This document shows, piece after piece, positions 1 through 8,422 of a stretch of DNA of 64,000 nt. The DNA comes from Streptomyces populi (GTDB taxonomy: Bacteria > Actinomycetota > Actinomycetes > Streptomycetales > Streptomycetaceae). The notes beneath the pieces were generated by a model. The model had not been told where the DNA came from, did no database searches, and was given only the letters and a program-made list of their open reading frames with translations. The translations under genes were made by a program, and so were the position numbers. The DNA lies in NCBI RefSeq assembly GCF_002911015.1, contig NZ_KZ626873.1:21688-85687 (forward strand), read 5' to 3'. Every line of letters begins with the position of its first letter. Within the stretch, counting starts at the first letter, position 1.

Positions 1-107
1 GCGCTGTTGCTGATCGTGCGGGTCTCGACGATGACGAGGGAGACGCCGAAGACGGCGATCACCACGAGCACGACGGCGAGGGTGGACTGGATCAGGCGGC
101 GACGCAC
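1..107 (-). CDS. Sensor histidine kinase, N-terminal fragment (cut by window edge)
   Basis: Only the first 35 codons are inside the window. They read from a GTG at 107 and give a short basic start (VRRRL) followed by a hydrophobic stretch of about 20 residues, as in the first membrane segment of a sensor kinase. A GGAGGG ribosome site lies about 6 bases upstream of the GTG. The gene follows the response-regulator gene on the same strand, so it is most likely the partner kinase. No catalytic domain is visible, so the call rests on context. The gap of 285 bp to the regulator is larger than usual for such pairs. Confidence 0.6.
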   Translation of the reverse strand, partial: MRRRLIQSTLAVVLVVIAVFGVSLVIVETRTISNS

Positions 108-338
108 GGGGGCCCTCCGGGCAGATGGCTGTACCGGGTCCAGTGTGCACGTTCGCCGCTCCGGCACGGGCGGGGTGCCGGTCCGGGGGCGCGGGTTTCC
201 CGTCGCCGCCCGGGACGGCCGGGTCTCGGCGCCCCGGGTCCCGGCGGCCCTGGGGCCTCGGCCGTTCCGGGCCCGGTCCTTCTCGAGCCTCAACCGTTCC
301 GGGGCCTCGGACGACCCGGGGCCTCAGCCGACCCGGGC

Positions 339-374
339 CTCGGTCGTCCCCGGGGTCTCGGTCGTCCCCGGGGT
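339..374. repeat. Two exact tandem copies of an 18-bp unit
   Basis: The unit CTCGGTCGTCCCCGGGGT occurs at 339-356 and again at 357-374, with decayed relatives on its left. It lies in the 285-bp gap (108-392) between the response regulator and the kinase. Each unit contains the self-complementary CCCCGGGG. No gene is visible in this gap; the repeat may form RNA structure between the two genes. Confidence 0.8.
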
Positions 375-392
375 TTCCGCCGCCGCGAAGCC

Positions 393-1070
393 TCAGCTCT
401 TCTCGAAGCGGAAGCCGACGCCGCGCACCGTCGCGATGTAGCGGGGGTTCGCCGCGTCGTCGCCGAGCTTCTTGCGCAGCCAGGAGATGTGCATGTCGAG
501 GGTCTTGGTGGAGGACCACCACGTGGTGTCCCAGACCTCGCGCATGAGCTGGTCGCGGGTGACGACGCGGCCGGCGTCGCGGACCAGGACCCGCAGGAGG
601 TCGAACTCCTTCGCCGTGAGCTGGAGTTCCTCGTCGCCCATCCAGGCGCGGTGCGACTCGACGTCGATGCGCACGCCGTGGGTGGCGGGCGGCTGCTGGG
701 GCTCGGCGGAGCCGCGCCGGAGCAGGGCCCGTACCCGGGCGAGGAGTTCGGCGAGCCGGAACGGCTTGGTGACGTAGTCGTCGGCGCCCGCGTCGAGACC
801 GACGACGGTGTCCACCTCGTCGGCCCGCGCGGTGAGGATGAGGATGGGCACGGTGTGGCCCTCGGCGCGGAGCCGGCGGGCGACCTCCAGGCCGTCCATG
901 CCGGGCAGTCCGAGGTCCAGGACGACCAGGTCGACACCGCCCTGCATTCCGGCGTCGAGCGCGGTGGGGCCGTCCTCGCGGACCTCGACCTCGTAACCCT
1001 CCCGGCGCAGGGCACGGGCCAGCGGCTCCGAGATGGACGCGTCGTCCTCGGCGAGCAGTACACGGGTCAT
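393..1070 (-). CDS. OmpR/PhoB-family response regulator
   Basis: A 225-residue regulator with an N-terminal receiver domain and a C-terminal winged-helix DNA-binding domain. The receiver residues are all present: acidic pocket E8/D9/D10, phospho-acceptor D52 in the LDLGLPG stretch, T80, and K102 in TKPF. The winged helix covers roughly residues 128-225 and ends RGVGFRFE, typical of the OmpR class. The start is the ATG at 1070. The kinase fragment at 1-107 is downstream on the same strand and is the likely phosphodonor. The signal sensed and the target genes cannot be read from the sequence. Confidence 0.93.
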   Translation of the reverse strand: MTRVLLAEDDASISEPLARALRREGYEVEVREDGPTALDAGMQGGVDLVVLDLGLPGMDGLEVARRLRAEGHTVPILILTARADEVDTVVGLDAGADDYVTKPFRLAELLARVRALLRRGSAEPQQPPATHGVRIDVESHRAWMGDEELQLTAKEFDLLRVLVRDAGRVVTRDQLMREVWDTTWWSSTKTLDMHISWLRKKLGDDAANPRYIATVRGVGFRFEKS

Positions 1071-1432
1071 GGGGTGATGGTAGTCCGCCGTGCACTGCGC
1101 CAGGGCAGTGATCCGCCTCCCCGGTTCACACCCTCCGTCCGGGTGTTTCTTACCTGCGGGTGTGGGATGAGATCGTTACTGAGACCTTCGAATGATCGCC
1201 CGCGGTTCCACGATCGCCTGTGATCCGCGTCTCAAGTCCTTCCATATAGGGCATTGTGATGTCGTATGGTGACCAGACGCCTGATGCACCACCTCGGGAC
1301 CTTTGGCGAGAACTTGATGCTGAAGGTCTCTTCTGTGTGCGGGCTGGTGTCAGCCAGCTTGAAGGAAAGACCTGTGGCCGGGCCCTCACGCACTGACGCG
1401 TGACGGGCGTGGATCCCGGTGGTCGCCGTCCG

Positions 1433-1454
1433 CCGCTCCGGCAATCCGGAGCGG
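1433..1454. repeat. Perfect hairpin, 9-bp stem with CAAT loop
   Basis: The arms CCGCTCCGG (1433-1441) and CCGGAGCGG (1446-1454) are exact reverse complements around CAAT. It sits about 140 bp before the peptide transporter start. It could be a leader-RNA structure or part of a repetitive extragenic element. Confidence 0.7.
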
Positions 1455-1524
1455 ACTCCCCGTGGGCGTGGGGAAGGACGCCTGACCCCGCCGGTGCCGG
1501 CCGCCCCCCATGGGCGCGTCATTC

Positions 1525-1556
1525 CCCCACGCTCACGGCATGCCGTGAGCGTGGGG
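1525..1556. repeat. 32-bp perfect palindrome before the peptide transporter
   Basis: Positions 1525-1540 and 1541-1556 are perfect reverse complements with no spacer. The left arm starts CCCCACGCTC and the right arm ends GAGCGTGGGG. The palindrome ends 38 bp before the transporter ATG. It resembles the short palindromic repeats with a CCCCCAC...GTGGGG frame that are scattered through Streptomyces genomes (from memory). Its position would also put a strong hairpin in the transporter leader RNA. Confidence 0.75.
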
Positions 1557-1594
1557 ACCCCCCAACAGCGCGTCCCGACCAGCAAGGATCGACC

Positions 1595-3091
1595 ATGGCG
1601 TCCAGCCTGACGAAGGACTCGGTCTCTCCGGGAATCTCCGGTTCCGAGAAGACCTTCTTCGGCCACCCCCGCGGACTGGCCACTCTCTTCATGACCGAGA
1701 TGTGGGAGCGTTTCTCCTACTACGGGATGAAGGCACTGCTCCCGCTGTACCTGGTGGCACCGGGCGGCCTGCACCTCAGCGCGGCCACCGCGACCGCGAT
1801 CTACTCGGTGTACCTCTCCCTCGTGTACCTGCTCGCCCTGCCGGGTGGCTGGTTCGCCGACCGCGTCCTCGGCCCCCGCAAGACGGTCGCCGTCGCGGGT
1901 CTGATCATCATGCTGGGCCACCTCACGCTGGCTCTGCCCTCCTCCGGCACCTTCTACGCGGGCCTCGGCCTCGTGGCGATCGGTTCCGGTCTGCTGAAGG
2001 CCAACATCTCCACGATGGTGGGCCACCTCTACGACGGCCCGGACGACCCGCGCCGTGACGGTGGCTTCACGCTGTTCTACGTCGGCATCAACCTCGGCGC
2101 CTTCGCCGCCCCGCTGATCATCGGCACCGTCGGCGAGAACGTGAACTGGCACCTGGGCTTCGCCCTCGCCGCGCTCGGCATGGCGCTGGGTCTCGTCCAG
2201 TACCTGCTCGGCGGCCGTCACCTCAGCGCCCGCTCGCACGAGGTCCCCACGCCTCTGACGGCCGAGGAGAAGTCCTCGACGCTGCGCAAGTCCGCGCTGT
2301 GGGCCGCTGTCGCCGTCGTCTTCTACGCGATCGTCGGCTTCTCGGGCCACTACACGCTGAACTGGCTGCTGGTCCCGATCACGATCGCCGGCCTGGTCAT
2401 CCCGGTCATGGTCATCGGGCGCATCAAGCGCGACAAGTCCCTGGACCGTGCCGACCAGTCGAAGATGTCCGCGTACATCTGGTTCTTCGTCGCCGCGGCC
2501 GTCTTCTGGATGATCTACGACCAGGGCGGCTCGACGATGTCGATCTTCGCCGACGAGTCGGCCAAGAACACCGTCTTCGGCTGGGAGTTCCCGGTCTCCT
2601 GGTACCAGTCGGTCAACCCGGTCATGATCATGGCGCTGGCCCCGGTCTTCGCCTGGGCCTGGCTGTGGCTGAACAAGCGCGGCAAGGAGCCGAGCACGGC
2701 GACGAAGTTCGCCTCGGGCCTGATCCTGGTCGGCGCGTCGTTCTTCCTCTTCCTGGCCCCGCTGGCGATCGCCGAGGGCGGTCACAAGGCGGCCGCGATG
2801 TGGCTGGTGGCGATCTACTTCGTGCAGACCGTCGGTGAGCTGACGCTCTCCCCGGTCGGCCTCTCGGTCACCACGAAGATGGCCCCGGCCAAGTACGCCT
2901 CCCAGATGATGGGTGTCTGGTTCCTGGCCGTCACCGCCGGTGACGCCACGACCGGTCTGCTCTCCATCGCCGAGGTCGACCTCAACAAGACGGGCATCGT
3001 CGCCCTGGAGGCCACGCTCGCCGTGATCGCCGGTGTCGCGGTGTGGATGTACCGCAAGAAGGTCAAGGTGCTCATGGGCGACGTCAACTGA
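1595..3091 (+). CDS. POT-family proton-dependent oligopeptide transporter
   Basis: A 498-residue membrane protein of the POT/PTR2 family, which imports di- and tripeptides together with protons. The family signature ExxERFxYY is present as EMWERFSYY near residue 31, and more than ten hydrophobic segments follow. The ATG at 1595 was chosen because AAGGA lies about 8 bases upstream and because upstream in-frame residues are low complexity. The length matches bacterial DtpT-like members. It is transcribed alone: the regulator upstream is divergent and the next gene is convergent across a strong terminator. Confidence 0.93.
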   Translation: MASSLTKDSVSPGISGSEKTFFGHPRGLATLFMTEMWERFSYYGMKALLPLYLVAPGGLHLSAATATAIYSVYLSLVYLLALPGGWFADRVLGPRKTVAVAGLIIMLGHLTLALPSSGTFYAGLGLVAIGSGLLKANISTMVGHLYDGPDDPRRDGGFTLFYVGINLGAFAAPLIIGTVGENVNWHLGFALAALGMALGLVQYLLGGRHLSARSHEVPTPLTAEEKSSTLRKSALWAAVAVVFYAIVGFSGHYTLNWLLVPITIAGLVIPVMVIGRIKRDKSLDRADQSKMSAYIWFFVAAAVFWMIYDQGGSTMSIFADESAKNTVFGWEFPVSWYQSVNPVMIMALAPVFAWAWLWLNKRGKEPSTATKFASGLILVGASFFLFLAPLAIAEGGHKAAAMWLVAIYFVQTVGELTLSPVGLSVTTKMAPAKYASQMMGVWFLAVTAGDATTGLLSIAEVDLNKTGIVALEATLAVIAGVAVWMYRKKVKVLMGDVN

Positions 3092-3106
3092 CGTCGGCTC
3101 CCGCAC

Positions 3107-3150
3107 ACGGCGAGGGCCGCCGCACCGGACGGTGCGGCGGCCCTCGCCGT
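3107..3150. terminator. Bidirectional terminator, 20-bp perfect stem
   Basis: The arms at 3107-3126 and 3131-3150 are exact reverse complements (outer ends ACGGCGAGGG and CCCTCGCCGT) around the loop GGAC. It lies 15 bp after the peptide transporter stop and 57 bp beyond the stop of the convergent surface-protein gene, so it can serve both strands. There is no T-tract, as is usual for streptomycete terminators. Confidence 0.88.
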
Positions 3151-3206
3151 TTCCGCGGCAGGGGCGAGGCCTGCCCGGCGCCGCGGCCGGGATCAGCGCG
3201 TGCCGG

Positions 3207-4538
3207 TCACCGGGTCCGGCGTCCCGGCATGAACGTGAGGACCGCGCCGCCCAGCAGGACGACCGTGCCCGCCACCAGCCCGAGCGCCTGAAGGGCCGCG
3301 TGGCTGTCGGAGCCCGTCTCCGCCAGGCCTCCGCTGGAGGACGTACCGGCGGAACCGGAGCCGGACGAGGAGGACCCGCCGCCCGAGGCGCCGTTCGCCT
3401 GCTCCGAGGTGTCCAGGGTCAGCGAGACCTCGGACCTGGCCGGGGTGCAGGTCGTGGTCGTGCCGAGGGCCATCACCGTCAGCACGCCCGGGGACAGGGT
3501 CGAACTGCCGGTCGCGCCCGGCTTGTAGGTGCCCTTCAGATCGGGGATCTCGATCGGGTCGCCGGACTTGATCGGCGCGGAGTTCGTCGGCCCCTCGACG
3601 TGCACCGTGCCCTTGTCGGCGCCGCCCAGGACCACCTCCATCGACGGCTTCACGGAGTCCGCGGGGATGTCCGCCGGACTGTCCATCACCGACGCCTTGA
3701 ACCGCACGGTGAGGTCGAAACTCCCGCCGTTCTTCTTCGCGTCGATCTGGACGGCCGAGGTGGCGTTCTTGTCGCCGATCGGCGTCTTGCACGCGTAGGG
3801 CACGGAGACCTCCTTGCCCGTGAAGTCGGTCTGCCCGTTCCCGGAACCGCCGGTGTCGGTCCCGCTGCCGCTGGGCGACGGCGTGGCCGACCCGCTCGGC
3901 GTCGGGGTGGGCGACGGCGTGGGAGTGGGGGTGGGCGTCGGGGTCGGCGTGCCGCCCGTCCCGCCGCTCGTCACCTTGATGGTCGCCGAGGGGTTCACCG
4001 CCTCCTTGGGCGTGCACTTGGTGTCGGTGGAGATCGGCTTGTTGACGTTGATGTTGTACGCACCCGGGGTGAGCGTGACGTCGCCCGCCGTCGTCAGCTT
4101 CAGCCTGCCCGTCATGTCGGACAGCTTCATGTCGCTGTTCTTGGGGATGGCGGGGTTCGTGCGCGGTCCCTCCATCGCGATGTCCGCCGTCTGGGCTCCG
4201 CCGGCCTTCAGCGTGCCGGTGGGTTTGACGGTGTCCTTGTCGAGGTCGAGGACGTCGGGGTTCTTCGAGGCCGCCTGGACGAACTTCCAGGTGACGGTGA
4301 CCTCGTCGCCCACCTTCGCCTCGGCGGGCGCGGTGATCTCCACCTTGGTGGTGCCCTCCACCGGGGGCAGCCCGGAGATCGCGGGCGGAACGCACTCCGT
4401 GCTGTACGACACCTCGGCGGCCTGCGCCGGGACGGCGGCCACCCCCAGCAGGACGCCCGCACCGCCGAGCATCAGCGCGACCCCGGCCGCGCCCGCTCTG
4501 CGGCCCCGGGCCGGTACCACTCTCCGTAGCGTGCTCAC
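3207..4538 (-). CDS. Secreted cell-wall protein with LAETG sorting signal, two repeat domains
   Basis: A 443-residue protein starting at GTG 4538, whose GTGA overlaps the stop of the preceding gene. It has a signal peptide ending near AQA-AEV, then two copies of one domain: the first begins about VSYSTECVPP and the second about VPYACKTPIG. The copies are separated by a long Thr/Pro and Ser/Gly linker. Each copy has a cysteine near its start and a second in a TxCTP motif near its end, suggesting a disulfide. The C-terminus has LAETG, a hydrophobic helix and an RRTR tail, a sortase signal of the LAXTG kind used by class E sortases. The domain resembles DUF6801 from memory. Its ligand is unknown. 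Confidence 0.85.
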   Translation of the reverse strand: MSTLRRVVPARGRRAGAAGVALMLGGAGVLLGVAAVPAQAAEVSYSTECVPPAISGLPPVEGTTKVEITAPAEAKVGDEVTVTWKFVQAASKNPDVLDLDKDTVKPTGTLKAGGAQTADIAMEGPRTNPAIPKNSDMKLSDMTGRLKLTTAGDVTLTPGAYNINVNKPISTDTKCTPKEAVNPSATIKVTSGGTGGTPTPTPTPTPTPSPTPTPSGSATPSPSGSGTDTGGSGNGQTDFTGKEVSVPYACKTPIGDKNATSAVQIDAKKNGGSFDLTVRFKASVMDSPADIPADSVKPSMEVVLGGADKGTVHVEGPTNSAPIKSGDPIEIPDLKGTYKPGATGSSTLSPGVLTVMALGTTTTCTPARSEVSLTLDTSEQANGASGGGSSSSGSGSAGTSSSGGLAETGSDSHAALQALGLVAGTVVLLGGAVLTFMPGRRTR

Positions 4539-5647
4539 GCGTGCCCCTTTCTCGTCTGCGTCGTCGGACCGTTCTCGTGCGGTGCGGAGAGCTGACCGTT
4601 CGTCCCGGTCCCCGGATCGTCGTCCGGGGTGAACCAGGGCAGGGCCGGGGAGGCCGAGGCGTCCGCCGGGGTCCGGGGGGCGGGGTCCGACCAGGGCAGG
4701 CGCAGCGTGAGCCCGGCCGGGGCCGGCCTTCCGCGGTGGCCGGCGCGCCCGGTCGACCGGCGCGGGCGCACCCGGTCCACCACGGCCATGCCGATCCGGA
4801 ACACGGCGGCCGGGACGACCACGCAGAGCAGGACCCAGAAGACGGTGACGCCCCAGGGGCGGCCCACGCCCCACGGCTGCTCGGCGAGCACCTTCCCGCC
4901 GTACTTCAGCGAGACCGTGTAGTCGCCGTGCGCTCCGGCCGACAGTTCGACCGGGATCCTGATCCGCGCCTTGCGGCCGGGCTCGATGGTGCCGCGCCAC
5001 TGCTGTTCCTCCCACTGCGGGGCGAACACCCCGTGGGCGGTGCCGACCTGGAAGACCGGGTTCCGCACGGGAGCCGTGCCGACGTTGCCGACGGTGAGGA
5101 CGAGGGTGCGTGAGGGGGGCGAGCCGAACCAGGTCAGCAGACCGCTCGACCCGTCGAGCCGGGTGTCGGTCAGGACCGAGATCCGGCCGCCGCCCTCCTC
5201 CTTCGGCAGCGGCTCGACCGGGTGGCCCGCCACCATGAAGACGGCGTCGGCCTCGGCCTTCTCGCCGGTGACGGTGGCGACGTGCACCACGCAGGGGCAG
5301 GGCTCGGGCGGCTCGGTCACCGGCAGTTTCTTGCTGAAGCCGCCCTTCGCGTCGGTGGTGACGGCCCGTCCGTCGGCGTTGGCACAGGAGTTGGTGCCGC
5401 CGATCACCCCGCGCGAGGGCACGGACCGCCCGCAGATCAGCATCATCAGCAGCGTTCCGGGCCGCCATCCGCTGCCGGTCACGGTGACCGAACCGCCGCT
5501 GCCCGCCTCGGACCTGGACAGCGTGACGCCCGGCTTCCCGGCGGCGGACGCCGGGGCCACCGGGGCCAGCACCGCCGACAGGACCAGGACGAGTGCCGGC
5601 ACCGCCCCCAGCGCCGCCGCCCGTATCTTGCCGCCCAGGACGCTCAC
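4535..5647 (-). CDS. Secreted membrane-tethered protein of the surface operon
   Basis: A 370-residue protein with a signal peptide (hydrophobic core about residues 12-30, ending ASA). The N-terminal extracellular domain is rich in beta-forming sequence (VTLSRSEAGSGGSVTVTG, then four cysteines including CPC), loosely like immunoglobulin or neocarzinostatin-type folds. A transmembrane helix lies near residues 282-306, followed by a cytoplasmic tail rich in Arg and Pro. The start is GTG 5647, overlapping the previous stop as GTGA, and its own stop overlaps the next GTG the same way. It is therefore translationally coupled on both sides. I do not recognise a named family; a structural or adhesive role at the surface is inferred from context. 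Confidence 0.78.
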   Translation of the reverse strand: MSVLGGKIRAAALGAVPALVLVLSAVLAPVAPASAAGKPGVTLSRSEAGSGGSVTVTGSGWRPGTLLMMLICGRSVPSRGVIGGTNSCANADGRAVTTDAKGGFSKKLPVTEPPEPCPCVVHVATVTGEKAEADAVFMVAGHPVEPLPKEEGGGRISVLTDTRLDGSSGLLTWFGSPPSRTLVLTVGNVGTAPVRNPVFQVGTAHGVFAPQWEEQQWRGTIEPGRKARIRIPVELSAGAHGDYTVSLKYGGKVLAEQPWGVGRPWGVTVFWVLLCVVVPAAVFRIGMAVVDRVRPRRSTGRAGHRGRPAPAGLTLRLPWSDPAPRTPADASASPALPWFTPDDDPGTGTNGQLSAPHENGPTTQTRKGHA

Positions 5648-6624
5648 GACACCGCTCCCGTCAACTCGACCTCCGTGCCGGGTCGTTCACCGGCCCCGCC
5701 GTCCCGCTCCCGGCGCCCGCCACGCCACGGTCCCCGCGTCCCGGTCCGCCTCCGCCTCCGTACGACGGACCAGACGCCCGGCACCGCCACCAGGACGCCT
5801 CCCGCCCCGGCCACGGCCCCCCACGGCACGAACCGGACCGACACGGTCGCCGCCGAGCGCACACCGCCCGCCGCCGTCACCGTCAGCCGCACGTCCGCCG
5901 CGTCGAGGACCGGCGGGTCGGTCCACGGCTCGTGGAGCACGGCCCGGCCGCCCGGCGGGAGTTCGACGGGCAGGACGCGCGGGCCCCGGTCGAGCAGGGT
6001 TCCGAAGACCCCGTCGACGTGCACGGCGAGGCGCGGGGCGAGGACCGTGGTGCCGCGGTTGACCAGCTCGTACGAGATCCGCCCGCCGCCCACCCTGACG
6101 TGCTCGACGGTCAGCGCCGGCAACGCCGGTCCCGGCACCCGGAGCCGGACCCGGACCGCCGAGGTGCGTCCGCCGCCGCTCGCGACGATCGCGCCGGGAT
6201 GGTCACCGGGCACCGCCCCGGCCGGGACGCCGATGGTGAACGGGACGTCGGCGCGGGTGTGCGCCGGCACCCGTACGGACAGTTCGCGCACCGCGGTCCG
6301 GCGGCCGCGCGCACGTCCGGCGAAGGCGATCCACGCGCCCGCGTCCGCGGGCCGTCCGTCCATGGCGGAGGTGCCGTCGGGGGTGTCGTCCGCGGCGCCG
6401 CGCAGCCGGACGGTGAGGGGCCGCGCACCCGGGTTGAGCACGGACACCGCGTCCTGAAGGACCGTACCGGGGGCGCCCTCCGCGTAGACGGAGGGCCGTC
6501 CGTCGGCCGCGCCGCCCGCGGCCGGCACGACGGACCAGCCCTCGGCGGCCAGGGCCGTCGGTGCCGCGCCCAGCAGCACCAGGGTCAGGCCCAGCACGCG
6601 GGCGGCGGGGAGTGCGTACGGCAT
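5644..6624 (-). CDS. DUF916/WxL-peptidoglycan-domain-like secreted membrane protein
   Basis: A 326-residue protein with a signal peptide ending ALA-AEG. The extracellular part has features of the DUF916 family: a WSVVPA start, a region on normalising 'loss of extension' (DAVSVLNPGARPLTV), and VPGDHPGAIVAS near residue 145. In Firmicutes, DUF916 proteins bind peptidoglycan beside WxL surface proteins. A C-terminal transmembrane helix lies near residues 270-292, followed by an Arg-rich tail. The ATG at 6624 has GGAG 9 bases upstream. It is gene two of the four-gene operon, 30 bp after the LPQTG gene and overlapping the next gene by GTGA. The family call is from pattern only. Confidence 0.75.
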   Translation of the reverse strand: MPYALPAARVLGLTLVLLGAAPTALAAEGWSVVPAAGGAADGRPSVYAEGAPGTVLQDAVSVLNPGARPLTVRLRGAADDTPDGTSAMDGRPADAGAWIAFAGRARGRRTAVRELSVRVPAHTRADVPFTIGVPAGAVPGDHPGAIVASGGGRTSAVRVRLRVPGPALPALTVEHVRVGGGRISYELVNRGTTVLAPRLAVHVDGVFGTLLDRGPRVLPVELPPGGRAVLHEPWTDPPVLDAADVRLTVTAAGGVRSAATVSVRFVPWGAVAGAGGVLVAVPGVWSVVRRRRRTGTRGPWRGGRRERDGGAGERPGTEVELTGAVS

Positions 6625-6654
6625 GCGGCGGCTCCAGGTCGTGGTGCGGGAAGG

Positions 6655-7392
6655 TCAGCGGCGTACCGCCTGGTGCCTGCGCGTCAGCCACAGCACGCCC
6701 GCCGCGCCCGCGAGCAGGACCGTGCCGCCGAGGGTGCCGAGGGCGACCACGGAGTCCTCGGGACCGGTCTGCGGGAGGGATCCGCCGGAGTCGGTGCCGC
6801 TCTGGCTCCCGCTGGATCCGGAACCGGAGGAACCCGAACTCGACGAGCCCGAGGTCGACGAACCCGACCCGCCGGCCGCCGCGACGTCGAGGGTCAGCGA
6901 GGGTCCCGGACTGTTCGAGGGCGTGCAGGTGGTCGTGGTGCCGAGGGCCTTGATGGTGAGGACGCCCGCGGTGAAGGTGACCTTGCCGGACTTCTTCGGC
7001 GTGTAGGTCCCGCTCAAGTCATTGATCTTGATGGGGGTGTTGGCGGGGATGGCCGCCGCGTTGGCCGGACCGCTGACCGCCACCGTGCCGCTGTCCGCGC
7101 CGCCCACCTTGATGACCGCGCTCGGCGTCATCGCGCCCTTGCCGAGCTCGACCGGACTGGAGGAGACGCCCTTCTGCCAGGACATGGTGAGCTTGTAGGA
7201 GCTGCCGCTCTTGACACCTTTGATGTCGATGGGCGACACGGCGCTCTTGTCGCCGATCGGCGTCTTGCACTGGTAGTTGACGTCCACCACCTGGGCCTGG
7301 GCTGCGGGGGCGGCCGTCAGCACCGCCGAGCCGGCCAGGGCCGCGGCGAACGCGAGCGCGGCGGTTCGTTTCTGGTACGTCCGGTACGACAC
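6655..7392 (-). CDS. Secreted protein with LPQTG sorting signal
   Basis: A 245-residue protein. I chose GTG 7392 because GAGGGG lies 7 bases upstream; an ATG at 7407 would add five residues and overlap that site. It has a signal peptide ending AQA-QVV, then one copy of the same cysteine-paired domain seen twice in the LAETG protein (YQCKTPIGDK at the start, TTTTCTP near the end). A Ser/Gly linker, SLPQTG, a hydrophobic helix and a basic RRHQAVRR tail complete a typical wall-sorting signal. It is the first gene of the four-gene surface operon. No sortase gene is in the window. Confidence 0.85.
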   Translation of the reverse strand: MSYRTYQKRTAALAFAAALAGSAVLTAAPAAQAQVVDVNYQCKTPIGDKSAVSPIDIKGVKSGSSYKLTMSWQKGVSSSPVELGKGAMTPSAVIKVGGADSGTVAVSGPANAAAIPANTPIKINDLSGTYTPKKSGKVTFTAGVLTIKALGTTTTCTPSNSPGPSLTLDVAAAGGSGSSTSGSSSSGSSGSGSSGSQSGTDSGGSLPQTGPEDSVVALGTLGGTVLLAGAAGVLWLTRRHQAVRR

Positions 7393-8422
7393 GGGCCTGC
7401 CCCTCATTTCTGACGGAACATCAGATCGGCCGTCAAGGTACGCCCGGGAACTTGTGGAGGGAAGACAAAGTGCGCGCCGGATCCGCGGGGATCCCCGGCG
7501 CACCGGGCGTCACACCGAGGAGCCTTCGAGCCGCGGGTGGCCAAGTCCATGGAACGGGCGTGGAGTCGGGAGGCCGTCCCCAGGGGCGGACCGAGAAGCG
7601 GCCCCGCGAAGCCGACGGGAGGAGCGGACACGACCCCGGACGGGCCCGGGCGACCACTTCACGGAGGCCACCCGGCCCACGGCCCGCACCGAAACCCACA
7701 CGCGCGCGAGCCCGGTCGCGGAACGAACGGACCTGCCGGCGGCACGCGTTCCGGCCCGGAAGCAGGCGAGTCGGAGCACGCCCCGTACCGGTGCCGGCAC
7801 CGGCACCGGCGAAGGCCGCCTCGGCCACGGGGCGAACCGGACGGGACGAACGGCCAGGACACCGGCGGACGGCGGCACACCCCGCGAGGGCGACCTCGAC
7901 CGCAGGACCGCCGGCACCGCCCCGGCAGGCGGGCCGCACACCGGGCCGACGGCCGGCCGACGCCGGACCGGGGCACGGGGCTGGACCACGGCGGCCCAGC
8001 CCTGAGGCCACGACGGACACCGCCCCGGCAGAGCAAGCCGCGCATCAGACCGACGGTCGGTCGGCCACGAGCCGGGACGGCAGCCGGACCGGCATCGGAC
8101 CGGACCGACGACGAGCCGGCGACGGACCAGGTCACGGGACTGGAGCACGACCGGCCGGGCCCGGGCTGCGGACAGGCGGACCGGCGACCGGCGACCGGCG
8201 ACCGGACAAGCAGACCACGCACCGGGCCGACAGCCGGCCGGCCGCGAACCGGGACAGCGACCGACCGACACCGGGCCGGGCCGGAGGCCGACCCTGCCGC
8301 GACCGGACCGACGACGAGCCGGCGACGGGCCGGGCCGCGGAACCGGTCCACGACGGGTCGGGCGGGAGCCTCAGCGGGCGGCGGCCCGGAGGCCGGCCCT
8401 GCCGCGGATCCCGCCGGTGGGG
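7393..8422. other. Gene-free tract of degenerate GC-rich repeats
   Basis: About 1 kb with no gene I can support. Long open frames exist on both strands, but they are built from Arg, Pro, Gly and Ala and reflect extreme composition. Within roughly 7920-8420 the sequence contains diverged copies of a module carrying CCGGGACGGC/CCGGGACAGC and ACGACGAGCCGGCGACGG, giving frames such as RRRLVVGPV repeated. The promoter of the LPQTG gene must lie near the right side of 7393-7500. The rest looks like an expanded or decaying repeat. Confidence 0.55.
8099..8328. repeat. 27-bp exact direct repeat within the repeat tract
   Basis: The 27 bases at 8099-8125 (starting ACCGGACCGACG, ending GCCGGCGACGG) recur exactly at 8302-8328, 203 bp away. 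The surrounding sequence is also related, for example GGAGGCCGACCCTGCCGC near 8283 and GGAGGCCGGCCCTGCCGC near 8389. This supports duplication of a module of about 100-200 bp. Confidence 0.8.

Larger units (their letters stand above)
1071..1594. other. Intergenic region between divergent regulator and transporter genes
   Basis: There is no convincing gene here. The region must hold the promoters of both flanking genes. It contains two strong palindromes (1433-1454 and 1525-1556, listed separately) and a weaker hairpin, GGCTG-GTGT-CAGCC, near 1345. An AT-richer stretch around 1240-1275 is the most promoter-like part, but I could not assign -35/-10 boxes with confidence. Confidence 0.6.

Noticed and set aside
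1232..3106. Minus-strand open frame of over 600 codons across the peptide transporter
   Set aside because: It is antisense to a clear POT gene, and its product is a repetitive Asp/Arg/His/Gln/Gly string typical of GC-rich shadow frames.
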